A DNA stretch of 64,000 nt from Haloarcula pelagica (GTDB lineage: Archaea > Halobacteriota > Halobacteria > Halobacteriales > Haloarculaceae), in the NCBI RefSeq assembly GCF_030127105.1, contig NZ_CP126164.1, positions 124,001 to 188,000 of the forward strand, read 5' to 3'. This document shows, piece after piece, positions 8,159-16,032 of the stretch (positions are counted from its first letter, which is position 1; every line of letters starts with the position of its first letter). Made by a program: the position numbers and the translations under genes. The notes beneath the pieces were generated by a model. That model had not been told where the DNA came from. It was given only the letters and a program-made list of their open reading frames with translations, and ran no database searches.

Positions 8159-8608
8159 ATGAACGAATCAACGCCACCACTACATCCGATGGAACGCGAA
8201 CAGCTTCGAGCTGCGTCGTCTCTTGTCGTGACAGTCACATCGTCCGACGACTTTCACGACGACGTCACTGATGAGATTGAGTCACTGAAACACGGTGATT
8301 CGGGGGACGCGACGCCGACACTATCGTTCACCAGCTACGACGATCTTATGGGCACGCTGACTCCTCGTGTCCTTGAGCTCATTGAGGCTGTTCGACGGGA
8401 AGAGCCGTCCAGTATCAACGCGACTGCCCGGGTTGTGGATCGAGACGTAAAGAATGTCCACGAGGAACTCAGTCGACTCGCGCAACTGGGAATCATCTTC
8501 TTCGAAGAAGAAAGCCAGAGTAAGCGACCTGTCGTCTGGTTTGACGAACTCATCATCAACCTCCCGTTTGATCCGGAAGGTGGAGACACAGCGGCTGCGG
8601 CGCCGTGA
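8159..8608 (+). CDS. HVO_A0114-like HTH protein, probable antitoxin
   Basis: A 149-residue protein from the ATG at 8159 (GTG at 8150 is an alternative). TLSFTSYDDLMGTLTPRVLE and the helix RDVKNVHEELSRLAQLGI followed by the wing (RPVVWFDELIINLPF) match the haloarchaeal HVO_A0114-type DNA-binding family. The N-terminal ~50 residues are acidic and may wrap the toxin. It is co-transcribed with the TumE-like gene and probably represses the operon at the twin CCAAT repeats. Confidence 0.75.
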   Translation: MNESTPPLHPMEREQLRAASSLVVTVTSSDDFHDDVTDEIESLKHGDSGDATPTLSFTSYDDLMGTLTPRVLELIEAVRREEPSSINATARVVDRDVKNVHEELSRLAQLGIIFFEEESQSKRPVVWFDELIINLPFDPEGGDTAAAAP

Positions 8609-8821
8609 ACGAGACAGACCCAACAACTGTCTGGGAGTATCTCTCTTGAGTCTGTAAAGGTGTAATCGGGTTGACTGCCTTCTGATTAGGCTCTTCACAA
8701 CACTAGCCAGGGATCCAATCTAACACCACGGCCAGTATTTGCCCCCAAAGGGGGCTGAGGGAGTTCGAGAGGTGGCGATGGTGATGTCTCCCCTCTCGAC
8801 TTTCACGTGGTGTTCAAACCA

Positions 8822-10627
8822 ATGAGAGCCAACTACAGACAGCGTGGACAGAACCGACTGACGAACGCAGAGATCGAGCAGGGTAGCCGCTTCGACGAAT
8901 TAGATATGCGCGGCCTCTACGCGAGCCCGCATCTGCAGAGTGACTGCTTGGGGACTCGTTTGGAGAACGCCGGCGAACTGTTACTCGCCGCTCGCTCCGA
9001 GCCCAAATACGATGAATTCGGGGAGCCAATCGAAGGCACCGGTCAGGTAGAACTCGACGCCCACTGGGTGAACGCTAGCCTCCGAACGAGCGTTGCGACA
9101 GATATCGACCCGATAGATCTGGCCGACGAGGATCTCACTGGCCTCCCACTGGAAGCGCAGGAGCGCCTGCATGGGCTTCGATCCGAGCGTAAACGCCAGC
9201 GTGAGAAAGCCTTAGCTGCAGCTGTGATCGGCATCGACCGAGAGGCTCGTCGACGGGATGAACTCCTCGATGAGCAGCGCAATCGTCGGGAGGATTACCT
9301 GGACCGCGTACTCGACGCCGGACTCACTCGCTACGTTCCGTTTGCCCGACTCGACGAGGAGACGGCAGCTAGCGTTCGCGAGACGGCCGCGAAACTGTCT
9401 GATCGGTTGCTCACTGGCCCAACACTCGAGGCGCTCGAACACCGCCTTGCGGGCAAGGTTCTCGGTGGACAGTCACTCTACACAGCGATGTCGAACCTTC
9501 AGGATGAGTGCTTCCAGGAGGCAGGCGTCATTCAGCCCATCGCGACGGTCCCTGTAATCCCATCGAAGTACAACGTCGAAGCAGACGTCCAGGGCGAGGT
9601 CACGACACTCTGGCAGCCAAAATCGTCGTCCCAACAGCAAGTCGGCATCATCAAAGACGACACGGGGACAATCAAGTTCACCATCTGGACTCGCTCAGGG
9701 CAGGATGTCATACTACACGAAGGGGACCTCGTCCGAATTGTCGCCGGAAAGGTCGGAAAGTACAACGACCAAGCGACGCTTGCGGCGGATTCTGAAACGC
9801 TCATTACTATCATCGACCGGGGAGATGGGCCGGCGCCACGCGGCGACATCGCTGACGTCGACTGGGAAGCGGTCAAAGAGTGCAACATCAAGCGCGGAAT
9901 CGAACAACCCCACCAAGTGCATTCAGCGAAGACGATCCCGGCTATGGGTGCGCCTGGTGTCGAGAAAGTTTCTCGTCCTGTCCATACGCCACCCGACCGG
10001 CTTGATGAGTCGGAGGGTAACGGCGTCGACGCCGGCGAGTGGCTGAAGGCGACGGAAATCTACGAAGAGGGTGGCGCGATTCCACTCCCCGAGTGGTGGC
10101 GGACTCAGGATAACGTCGTCACCGTCGACGTCGACGAGGATGCCTCCAGTCAGGTGGTCAACGCTGCTCTCAAAGAAGTGGTCGCGAATACGTCAGCACC
10201 GTATTCTGAGCCTGCATCAGCCGGACGGGAGGCCACTGGTACGGCTGAGGCCGGTTCCGAACAGTTGGTCGTTCCCGATGGCGGGCAGACTATGCTCACG
10301 ACACCGATTCCTCGCGGGAAACGCCGATTCTGGGCGCTCATTCGTGATGAAGCGTTATTCGGAACCGCATTGCAGTCAGCGAGTGAATCCGCGCCAGCGT
10401 CGACTGCAACTAGCGAACTCGTCGGTGTCGCAGAGCCTCAGGAAGATGTCGTGACGACGGCCACCTCAGAGCCGGATATCACCTTCCCATCGACAATTGC
10501 GACGTGTCCGGAGTGTAATCACGACCGAGCACACTATCGCCTCGTCCAGCTGCGTTCTATCGACGAACCGCCAACGCGAATGCTGACCTGCTGTGAGTGT
10601 GCAAATCGATGGCGTGAGGACAACTGA
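8822..10627 (+). CDS. RPA-like OB-fold protein fused to a TFIIS/TFS-type zinc ribbon
   Basis: A 601-residue protein from the ATG at 8822 (GTG at 8807 is possible). It has a basic/acidic helical region (residues ~110-230), an OB-fold at ~245-345 (QGEVTTLWQPKSSSQQQ, TIKFTIWTRSG, GDLVRIVAGKVGKYNDQATL), a long variable linker, and a C-terminal zinc ribbon at ~560-600 with CPEC...CCEC. Between the cysteine pairs the ribbon keeps QLRSIDEPPTRM, matching the RSxDE acidic hairpin that TFIIS and archaeal TFS insert into RNA polymerase to stimulate transcript cleavage. The fusion joins ssDNA binding to a polymerase-facing motif. It is followed by TFB and PCNA genes on the same strand. The exact role is unknown. 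Confidence 0.75.
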   Translation: MRANYRQRGQNRLTNAEIEQGSRFDELDMRGLYASPHLQSDCLGTRLENAGELLLAARSEPKYDEFGEPIEGTGQVELDAHWVNASLRTSVATDIDPIDLADEDLTGLPLEAQERLHGLRSERKRQREKALAAAVIGIDREARRRDELLDEQRNRREDYLDRVLDAGLTRYVPFARLDEETAASVRETAAKLSDRLLTGPTLEALEHRLAGKVLGGQSLYTAMSNLQDECFQEAGVIQPIATVPVIPSKYNVEADVQGEVTTLWQPKSSSQQQVGIIKDDTGTIKFTIWTRSGQDVILHEGDLVRIVAGKVGKYNDQATLAADSETLITIIDRGDGPAPRGDIADVDWEAVKECNIKRGIEQPHQVHSAKTIPAMGAPGVEKVSRPVHTPPDRLDESEGNGVDAGEWLKATEIYEEGGAIPLPEWWRTQDNVVTVDVDEDASSQVVNAALKEVVANTSAPYSEPASAGREATGTAEAGSEQLVVPDGGQTMLTTPIPRGKRRFWALIRDEALFGTALQSASESAPASTATSELVGVAEPQEDVVTTATSEPDITFPSTIATCPECNHDRAHYRLVQLRSIDEPPTRMLTCCECANRWREDN

Positions 10628-10794
10628 CTCAGAATCGTAAACAAAAATCCAGAATCATATAAATACAATTTTGACTTGCAGTTTACGCAGCTCCCTGATT
10701 ACACCGTTCAAAACACCCGGTTTCTTCCCTCCCGGTGAAGAGAGAGGAGAGCCGGTGAGTCTTTCACACTGGGATTGTTCTTCCCGCTTTCAGT

Positions 10795-10809
10795 TTCACG
10801 TATCGTGAA
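10795..10809. promoter_or_regulatory. palindrome TTCACG-TAT-CGTGAA upstream of 10839
   Basis: Perfect 6-bp arms with a 3-bp centre, ending 29 bp before the ATG at 10839. A half-site (TTTCACG) also precedes the OB-fold/zinc-ribbon gene at 8801-8807, so the same regulator could serve both genes. A TATA-like ATATAAATA lies farther up near 10667-10675. Confidence 0.4.
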
Positions 10810-10838
10810 CCCACTCATCAGCGCTTCCAAACACTATC

Positions 10839-11357
10839 ATGAGCTTCTACGCTTCTATTGCCGGCTACATCACGTACCGTTCGAACGAACATCTCGAAGC
10901 TGTACTAGACTATCTCAAAGATAGAGACTGGATCAATGACAGCGAACAGTGGCTTGTCTACGGTAATTCAACTCACACCCGAGGCCAGCCCGCTATCAAT
11001 CACCACAGCAATTCTCTCTTCATCCCATTTGGACACTATCGCAATTTGGCCCGAGTGACGACGGAACTTTTTGCAGGAGCGACTGAGGGGTGCGTCGTCA
11101 CCGCATCTACCGATGGTTGCTTCGATGCCTGGCGTGAGACACCGCTCGACAGTGCTTCTGGTGTCTCCCCGGGGGCACACGGAGCTGTTTCATCGGTCGA
11201 GTGCATCGATCTCGTTGACTACGCACGGCTCCGAGGGCTGGGATCGAGAACCCCCAGTGAACCTGGATATATCGAGTGGCAGCAGTCTGTAATCGGTGCG
11301 TTCCACGATGAGTATAATCCTGATCCTCCTGCGTCTCTGACGCAGTCTGGTTCTTAG
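10839..11357 (+). CDS. hypothetical protein (172 aa) in the replication block
   Basis: A 172-residue soluble protein that begins SFYASIAGYITYRSNE, with Trp, Tyr and Gly spread through it and no membrane segment or zinc motif. It lies between the OB-fold/TFIIS-ribbon gene and TFB, all on the plus strand with gaps of about 200 bp. No family is recognised. Its position suggests a plasmid maintenance or replication accessory, but nothing in the sequence proves this. Confidence 0.6.
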   Translation: MSFYASIAGYITYRSNEHLEAVLDYLKDRDWINDSEQWLVYGNSTHTRGQPAINHHSNSLFIPFGHYRNLARVTTELFAGATEGCVVTASTDGCFDAWRETPLDSASGVSPGAHGAVSSVECIDLVDYARLRGLGSRTPSEPGYIEWQQSVIGAFHDEYNPDPPASLTQSGS

Positions 11358-11541
11358 ACCAGTATTATCTCGATGGAGAGTACTGACTGGAGTGCCACTC
11401 CAGTTGCTACGTTCTCTTTTGATTAGTCACAGAGCATCAACCCCGAGAAATGGACTGTATGAATTCGATACGAAACAACTCTCCACGCTGATTTGTGCGC
11501 CCCTGTTGGATAGGGGCCGACGAACTGTTGTCCCGTAACTA

Positions 11542-12558
11542 ATGTCTACAGAATCTTCACCCATAACCGGTCATCGACATCAGAATCAAGACCGCTCAAA
11601 ATGCTCTACCGAAGAAACCCCGACGTCCCGACTAGCATCTGAGCGCTGCTGTCCTGAGTGTGAGAGCGACCATTTGGTTGTCGAGCAAAACGAAACGTAC
11701 TGCGAGGGATGCGGCCTCGTTGTCCACCGTGACGATCTTGATCGTCGCCGGAAGTGGAACTACACCGAGGGTGGACGTGAGCCCGAACGGACTGGCTCTC
11801 CAACCACCCATCGGCTCCACGACCGAGGCCTCTCGACCGATATCGGCTACTACCGGGACGGCGCCGGAAACCCGCTCAATGCGAATACTCAGCGACTGTT
11901 TTCGCGCCTTCGTCGCTGGGATGCTCAGTCGAAAGTTCCCTCAAAACGGGATAAATCGCTGCGGGATGGCCTTAGCGAGATTGCTCGGTTAATTAGCGTT
12001 CTAGACCTCTCTGACTCGGTATTCGACGAAGCAGTGGATATCTATCGGAATGCGTGGGATGCGAACTTGCTCAAGGGTCGCTCTATCGAGGCGATTGCCA
12101 GTGGTAGTGTCTTCGCTGCCTGCCGACTGGAACAGCTCCCCCGGCATAGAAGTGAGGTCGCCGACGTCGCCCGTGTCGACAGTGATGCGATCAACAACGC
12201 CTATTCGCAGTTGAATCGGGAATTGGGATTGGCAATCCCACCACCTCTTCCGCAAGATTTCCTCCCACGTATTGCGTCGGTAATCGGGGCGGGCATTCAC
12301 ACTGAACGACGTGCTCGAGAGCTGCTTCTTTGTCCTGCGGTCGGCAGACTTTCGAATGGTCGACCGCCGTCTGGCGTTGCAGCCGCCGCATTATATCACG
12401 CTCAGCAAGCTGAGACCGGTGAAAACCGTGCATCGCAAAAAGCCATTGCTGAAGCTGGCTTCACCTCCGCACTCACTATTCGAACGATCTGGCGGAAGCT
12501 TCAGGAATTCGAAGAGGACGGCAAACTGTGTGACAACGCCGATACGAACCCTACCTAA
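11542..12558 (+). CDS. tfb: transcription initiation factor IIB (TFB)
   Basis: A 338-residue TFB of normal length. The N-terminal zinc ribbon uses CPEC (residues ~37-40) and CEGC (~54-57); the B-reader/linker follows; then two cyclin folds (about 135-230 and 235-325) that contact TBP-DNA and BRE. A 35-residue polar extension precedes the ribbon. TFB recruits RNA polymerase to TATA promoters, and haloarchaea carry several paralogues with different promoter preference. Its place between OB-fold and PCNA genes suggests a plasmid-encoded TFB dedicated to this replicon's own promoters, which is inference. Confidence 0.93.
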   Translation: MSTESSPITGHRHQNQDRSKCSTEETPTSRLASERCCPECESDHLVVEQNETYCEGCGLVVHRDDLDRRRKWNYTEGGREPERTGSPTTHRLHDRGLSTDIGYYRDGAGNPLNANTQRLFSRLRRWDAQSKVPSKRDKSLRDGLSEIARLISVLDLSDSVFDEAVDIYRNAWDANLLKGRSIEAIASGSVFAACRLEQLPRHRSEVADVARVDSDAINNAYSQLNRELGLAIPPPLPQDFLPRIASVIGAGIHTERRARELLLCPAVGRLSNGRPPSGVAAAALYHAQQAETGENRASQKAIAEAGFTSALTIRTIWRKLQEFEEDGKLCDNADTNPT

Positions 12559-12741
12559 CACACCCGTCAGTAATCCAGACAAGCAGTAGCGTAGGACGAT
12601 TGAAAAAGAATATCTCCTATGCTGGTTTGTTACCCCCGATTCGGTGAGGGGAGATAAGCCTGCAATTGCGCTACCAAGGAGCCACTGCATTCCTTGGATT
12701 TTCCCGCCACTGCGAATCTATCGCAGAGCAACTAATCGATC

Positions 12742-13758
12742 ATGAGCACGAACACTGAATCCACAGCGGACGCACAGCCCGAAGACGATATCGACAATCT
12801 GGAAATCGAAGCAGACCCGGAAGATACGGTTGAAGAAAACGTTACTGACACAACAATAGACGAAGACGTCGATGGTGAGGATAATATCGACGGTGAGCCG
12901 GTAGCCGACCTGACCGACGAGCAAGACACCAGTGAGGAGTCGATAGCAGAGACTTCCGATGAAGCTGATGCCGAAGACGAGACTGAGGAGGAAAGCGTAC
13001 TCACGGGCCCTCCAGAGCGCTTTCAGGCTGCGATCTTGGGTGGCGAACTCAAGAATTTCGTCTCAACGCTGCGAGTCATCGTCGACGAGGCGAAACTGAC
13101 TGTTGGACCGGACGGCATTACTAGCAGAGCGGTTGACCCAGCGAACGTCGCGATGTATGATCTAGAGCTGTCGGCTGCTGCATTCGAATCCTACGAGTCC
13201 AGTGACGGTTTGCTGGGAGTCAATCTGGAGCGATTCGAGTCTGTTCTCAAACTCGCAAAGAAAGATGATCTCGTCCAGGTTTCGTTCGACACTTCCACGT
13301 ACAAGCTTCTCATCGTCATCGACGGTGTCGAGTTCACGATGGCGTGTATCGACCCCGATAGTATACGGCAGGAGCCCGAAATTCCGGAGATGGAACTCCC
13401 AATCAGCCTTACCGTCGAGGGGAGCCAGATATCGCGAGCGGTGAAGGCTGCTGACATGGTCTCCGATCACATCGGATTCCGCTGCGTAGAAGCTGACAAG
13501 ACACTGTTCATCGAAGCTGAAGGCGATACCGATGACGTCTCGCTCAGACTCACTGCTGACGAATACGAGAGTCTAGACGCCGCTGACGGACGAGCACTAT
13601 TCAGTCTTGACTATATCAAGAACATCTCGAAAAAGCTCCCCAAGACTGACGAAGTCACTCTCACATTCGGCGATCAATTCCCGATGATGGTAGACTATGA
13701 GATTGCAGACGGAGATTGTAGTGTCGTAGCGATGGTTGCCCCACGAATCGAAACCTAA
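12742..13758 (+). CDS. pcn: PCNA-like sliding clamp with ~90-residue acidic N-terminal extension
   Basis: A 338-residue protein. Residues ~92-338 form a complete PCNA (start FQAAILGGELKNFVSTLRVI, with GITSRAVDPANVAM and the LPKTDEVTLTFGDQFP C-terminal repeat), a trimeric clamp that tethers polymerases and repair enzymes to DNA. Residues 1-90 are an added, almost uninterrupted Asp/Glu/Thr-rich tail absent from the usual ~247-residue haloarchaeal PCNA. The tail could mimic DNA or recruit basic partners. The interdomain loop is present. The stop codon overlaps the start of the next gene (TAATG). Confidence 0.93.
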   Translation: MSTNTESTADAQPEDDIDNLEIEADPEDTVEENVTDTTIDEDVDGEDNIDGEPVADLTDEQDTSEESIAETSDEADAEDETEEESVLTGPPERFQAAILGGELKNFVSTLRVIVDEAKLTVGPDGITSRAVDPANVAMYDLELSAAAFESYESSDGLLGVNLERFESVLKLAKKDDLVQVSFDTSTYKLLIVIDGVEFTMACIDPDSIRQEPEIPEMELPISLTVEGSQISRAVKAADMVSDHIGFRCVEADKTLFIEAEGDTDDVSLRLTADEYESLDAADGRALFSLDYIKNISKKLPKTDEVTLTFGDQFPMMVDYEIADGDCSVVAMVAPRIET

Positions 13759-13964
13759 TGTCGGCCAAAGAGCGACTCCGAATGCATCTCGTACAAGCGC
13801 TGACACGGGCAGAATCTCCAGATGTCATCGCACACCTCCAGGCAGCAATTCGAGAATGCGATACTCTTCCGCCGACACCGTTAGCTGAGTGTCCGATCTG
13901 TGGGTGCTGTGGCCTACCAGAACGTGTCCTATCGCATGACTGTCGCAACGGAAGCGATTGGTAG
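13758..13964 (+). CDS. small zinc-binding protein (68 aa) coupled to PCNA
   Basis: A 68-residue protein whose ATG overlaps the PCNA stop codon, so it is translationally coupled. The N-terminal half is helical. The C-terminal half has ECPICGCCGLP and a later HDC, a CPxCG-type zinc knuckle of the kind found in haloarchaeal micro-proteins. A role as a clamp-associated factor is suggested only by the coupling. Confidence 0.6.
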   Translation: MSAKERLRMHLVQALTRAESPDVIAHLQAAIRECDTLPPTPLAECPICGCCGLPERVLSHDCRNGSDW

Positions 13965-14016
13965 CCGCAGATTCAGTGGTTCACGCGGAAATCGGTGGGT
14001 CCAGCTCTCTTGAAGA

Positions 14017-14058
14017 TTAACCAACACAGTGGTCCCTATCCGCATCAGTGTTGGTTAA
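14017..14058. repeat. inverted pair TTAACCAACAC ... GTGTTGGTTAA
   Basis: Perfect 11-bp arms at 14017-14027 and 14048-14058 with a 20-bp spacer, in the gap between the convergent PCNA operon and orc gene. The 10-bp core and spacing match the pair at 5169-5211. Such long spacing with identical arms suits a dimeric DNA-binding protein or paired origin-recognition boxes better than a terminator. Confidence 0.5.
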
Positions 14059-14195
14059 AATATCTCTGTTTTCCAGATCTGGTGATTATCTGTGTTCCTA
14101 CTCGCAGTCATCCTACCCGGCTCACCGCCGTTACAGTCTATCAAAGTGTACAGTCGGAGAAGAGAGAAGCGGACTGAAGGTGCGGAATCGAGGAA

Positions 14196-15404
14196 TCAGG
14201 CATCCAAAGTGAGTACGATATCCGCGTCCCACAGGAGGGTGTACTGGCTGTAATGTCCTTTTCCTTCGCCAGTTCCCCGTCGGCTCCCCGCGATCTCTAG
14301 GAAACAGAGTTCGTTGAGCAATTGCCGTGTTCGTTCGGCTGATAGCGGATCGGCACCACTCTGCTCACACACGTCAAGATACGTCTCGCGTATCTTCATC
14401 GTCCGGAACCACTCCCGCTCAGGCTGGTTTTTCGTGAGATTCGCTAGCGCAATCAAGACATGTTTGCTGTGAGGGGGCAATCCCGATATGAGTTCGAGTA
14501 GACGGTCAACTTCCGCCGATGCTCGTGCATCAGAGAGGTGAGACTCCTTTACCCGGTCGGCGTTCTCCTTATTGGCTTGATCACCGGCATACCGAAGGAG
14601 TCGCATCGCCTTTCGAGCATCTCCGTGTTCTTTCGCGCTCAGAGCGGCTGCACGAGGAATCACCCCATCATCGAGAACTCCCTCAGCAAAGGCATCAGTC
14701 CGATTCTGGAGAATCTCACGGATTTGACTGGCGTCGTAGGGCTCAAAGATGAATTCATTGTGCCCGAACGAGCTCTTTGTCCGCTCGCTCATCTTCTCTC
14801 GATAGTTGATTTTGTTCGACACTGCAATTACACCAATCGGAACATCCACACTACCGTCTTCTCCTGCCCGGGAAAGCGCCATCAACAGGTCGTCGTTATT
14901 GAGTTTATCAACCTCGTCAAGGATGATGATCGCAGCGTCGTAGAACTCGTTTAGGACTGACCAGACTCGCTCGAAATACTCATTCTCGGAAATTCCCCGG
15001 GCTGGGAACGTCATACTACTCTCTGGTGGGTTAATCTCCCGACCGTACTTGCTCAGTGCGTCGGAGTTGCCCTTTGCTTGCTGGCAATTGACGTATCCCG
15101 TTGCAAGCCTCACACCGCGATTCTCAGCTTCTTCCTTCGCGATTTTTGAGACGTGTTTTGCGACGAGGGACTTTCCACAACCCGTTTTCCCGTAGATGAT
15201 GATCGAATTCGGCGGCTGACCAACGACTATCGGCCCGATCTCCTCCGCAACTTTCTCAATTTGCTCATCGCGACCGACGATGCGCTTCTCACTAGGGACG
15301 TAGTCGATTTGGAGTATCTCTCGTTGCTCAAAGATTCCACCACCACCTTCATCGACATTCTCAAAGACACTGTGGATGGTGTCTGACCCATCTCCACTAT
15401 CCAT
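14196..15404 (-). CDS. orc: Orc1/Cdc6 replication initiator
   Basis: A 402-residue AAA+ initiator from the ATG at 15404; the frame extends to a TTG at 15416. Walker A is YGKTGCGKS at residues ~71-79 and Walker B is IIILDEVDKL (~residues 150-160); sensor-1 (IAVSN) and a C-terminal winged helix follow. Orc1/Cdc6 binds repeat elements at the origin, opens DNA and loads the MCM helicase. It is transcribed away from an intergenic region with four copies of a ~24-bp repeat, the classical arrangement of a haloarchaeal orc gene and its cognate origin. A TATA-like TTTATT lies ~35 bp upstream of the ATG. Confidence 0.93.
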   Translation of the reverse strand: MDSGDGSDTIHSVFENVDEGGGGIFEQREILQIDYVPSEKRIVGRDEQIEKVAEEIGPIVVGQPPNSIIIYGKTGCGKSLVAKHVSKIAKEEAENRGVRLATGYVNCQQAKGNSDALSKYGREINPPESSMTFPARGISENEYFERVWSVLNEFYDAAIIILDEVDKLNNDDLLMALSRAGEDGSVDVPIGVIAVSNKINYREKMSERTKSSFGHNEFIFEPYDASQIREILQNRTDAFAEGVLDDGVIPRAAALSAKEHGDARKAMRLLRYAGDQANKENADRVKESHLSDARASAEVDRLLELISGLPPHSKHVLIALANLTKNQPEREWFRTMKIRETYLDVCEQSGADPLSAERTRQLLNELCFLEIAGSRRGTGEGKGHYSQYTLLWDADIVLTLDA

Positions 15405-15525
15405 TATCGAAATCAAACAACTGAAACTGCAATAAAGATTGTGGGGACTGGATTATGAGTAATAGTGGTTAGATAGAACCTGAGAGTCTCGATATTAGGA
15501 CTTGCACCTTAAGCAAAACTCAGTC

Positions 15526-15549
15526 GAGACACACCAGATTTTGAGTAAG
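15526..15549 (+). repeat. origin repeat copy 1
   Basis: GAGACACACCAGATTTTGAGTAAG. It agrees with the inverted copy 4 over the whole shared length, so this pair is the best-conserved version of the repeat. Confidence 0.75.
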
Positions 15550-15557
15550 GCAGTGCA

Positions 15558-15583
15558 GAGACACACACCAAATTTTGAGTAAG
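15558..15583 (+). repeat. origin repeat copy 2
   Basis: Same orientation as copy 1 and only 8 bp after it. It has an extra AC dinucleotide in the ACAC run and AAATTTTG in place of AGATTTTG. Confidence 0.75.
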
Positions 15584-15690
15584 AAATGAAACAGGGGTGA
15601 GGTCGAAGAGAACCGCGGTTAGAACTATGGCTGGTCGTTCATAGCTTCTACACTCACTATACTACTACCTACTAGAACAACTAGACTAAA

Positions 15691-15714
15691 GAGACACACC
15701 TAGTTTGGAGTAAG
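15691..15714 (+). repeat. origin repeat copy 3
   Basis: GAGACACACCTAGTTTGGAGTAAG, the most divergent copy (TAGTTTGG replaces AGATTTTG). It lies about 107 bp after copy 2, beyond the AT-rich stretch. Confidence 0.7.
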
Positions 15715-15767
15715 GGAACCTCTCCAGACACGTGTATCCAATCTCCTACCCCACTGGTTCTACGTTC

Positions 15768-15790
15768 CTTACTCAAAATCTGGTGTGTGT
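15768..15790 (-). repeat. origin repeat copy 4 (inverted)
   Basis: The minus-strand sequence ACACACCAGATTTTGAGTAAG matches copy 1 exactly. It faces copy 3 across 53 bp, giving the inverted arrangement typical of origin-recognition boxes. Confidence 0.75.
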
Positions 15791-16032
15791 GCCGACTCCT
15801 GTACTTCCAGGTACTGCCAGTTCGATTAGCACAATGTACGCCGCGTGAATCGCTGATTTGTCTCCCCCGAAGCGGTGTGGGGTTGAAGCCTGACTGGAAT
15901 ATCTCCTACGTCCAGTGGCGCTCTCTCTACATCAACACAAAGGTAGTCTCAGTCAGGCTCGTCACATCCCCACGCCGCTGGACGCTCCATTTGCGACTCT
16001 CTCTTTCTCTTTTTATACCATCCCAAAGTCCA

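Larger units (their letters stand above)
15405..16032. other. candidate replication origin next to orc
   Basis: A 628-bp gene-free region between divergent orc and the unknown gene at 16033. It contains three direct copies and one inverted copy of a repeat with core GAGACACACC-N-TTTTGAGTAAG (listed separately), arranged as two clustered copies, an AT-rich stretch of about 110 bp (15584-15690), a third direct copy and an inverted copy 53 bp further on. The AT-rich stretch could be the unwinding element. TTTTTATACC at 16009-16018 is the promoter of the gene at 16033. Confidence 0.7.

Noticed and set aside
15787-16032. N-terminal extension of the gene at 16033
   Set aside because: It overlaps the inverted origin repeat and lies upstream of the TATA-like box; its composition is not acidic.
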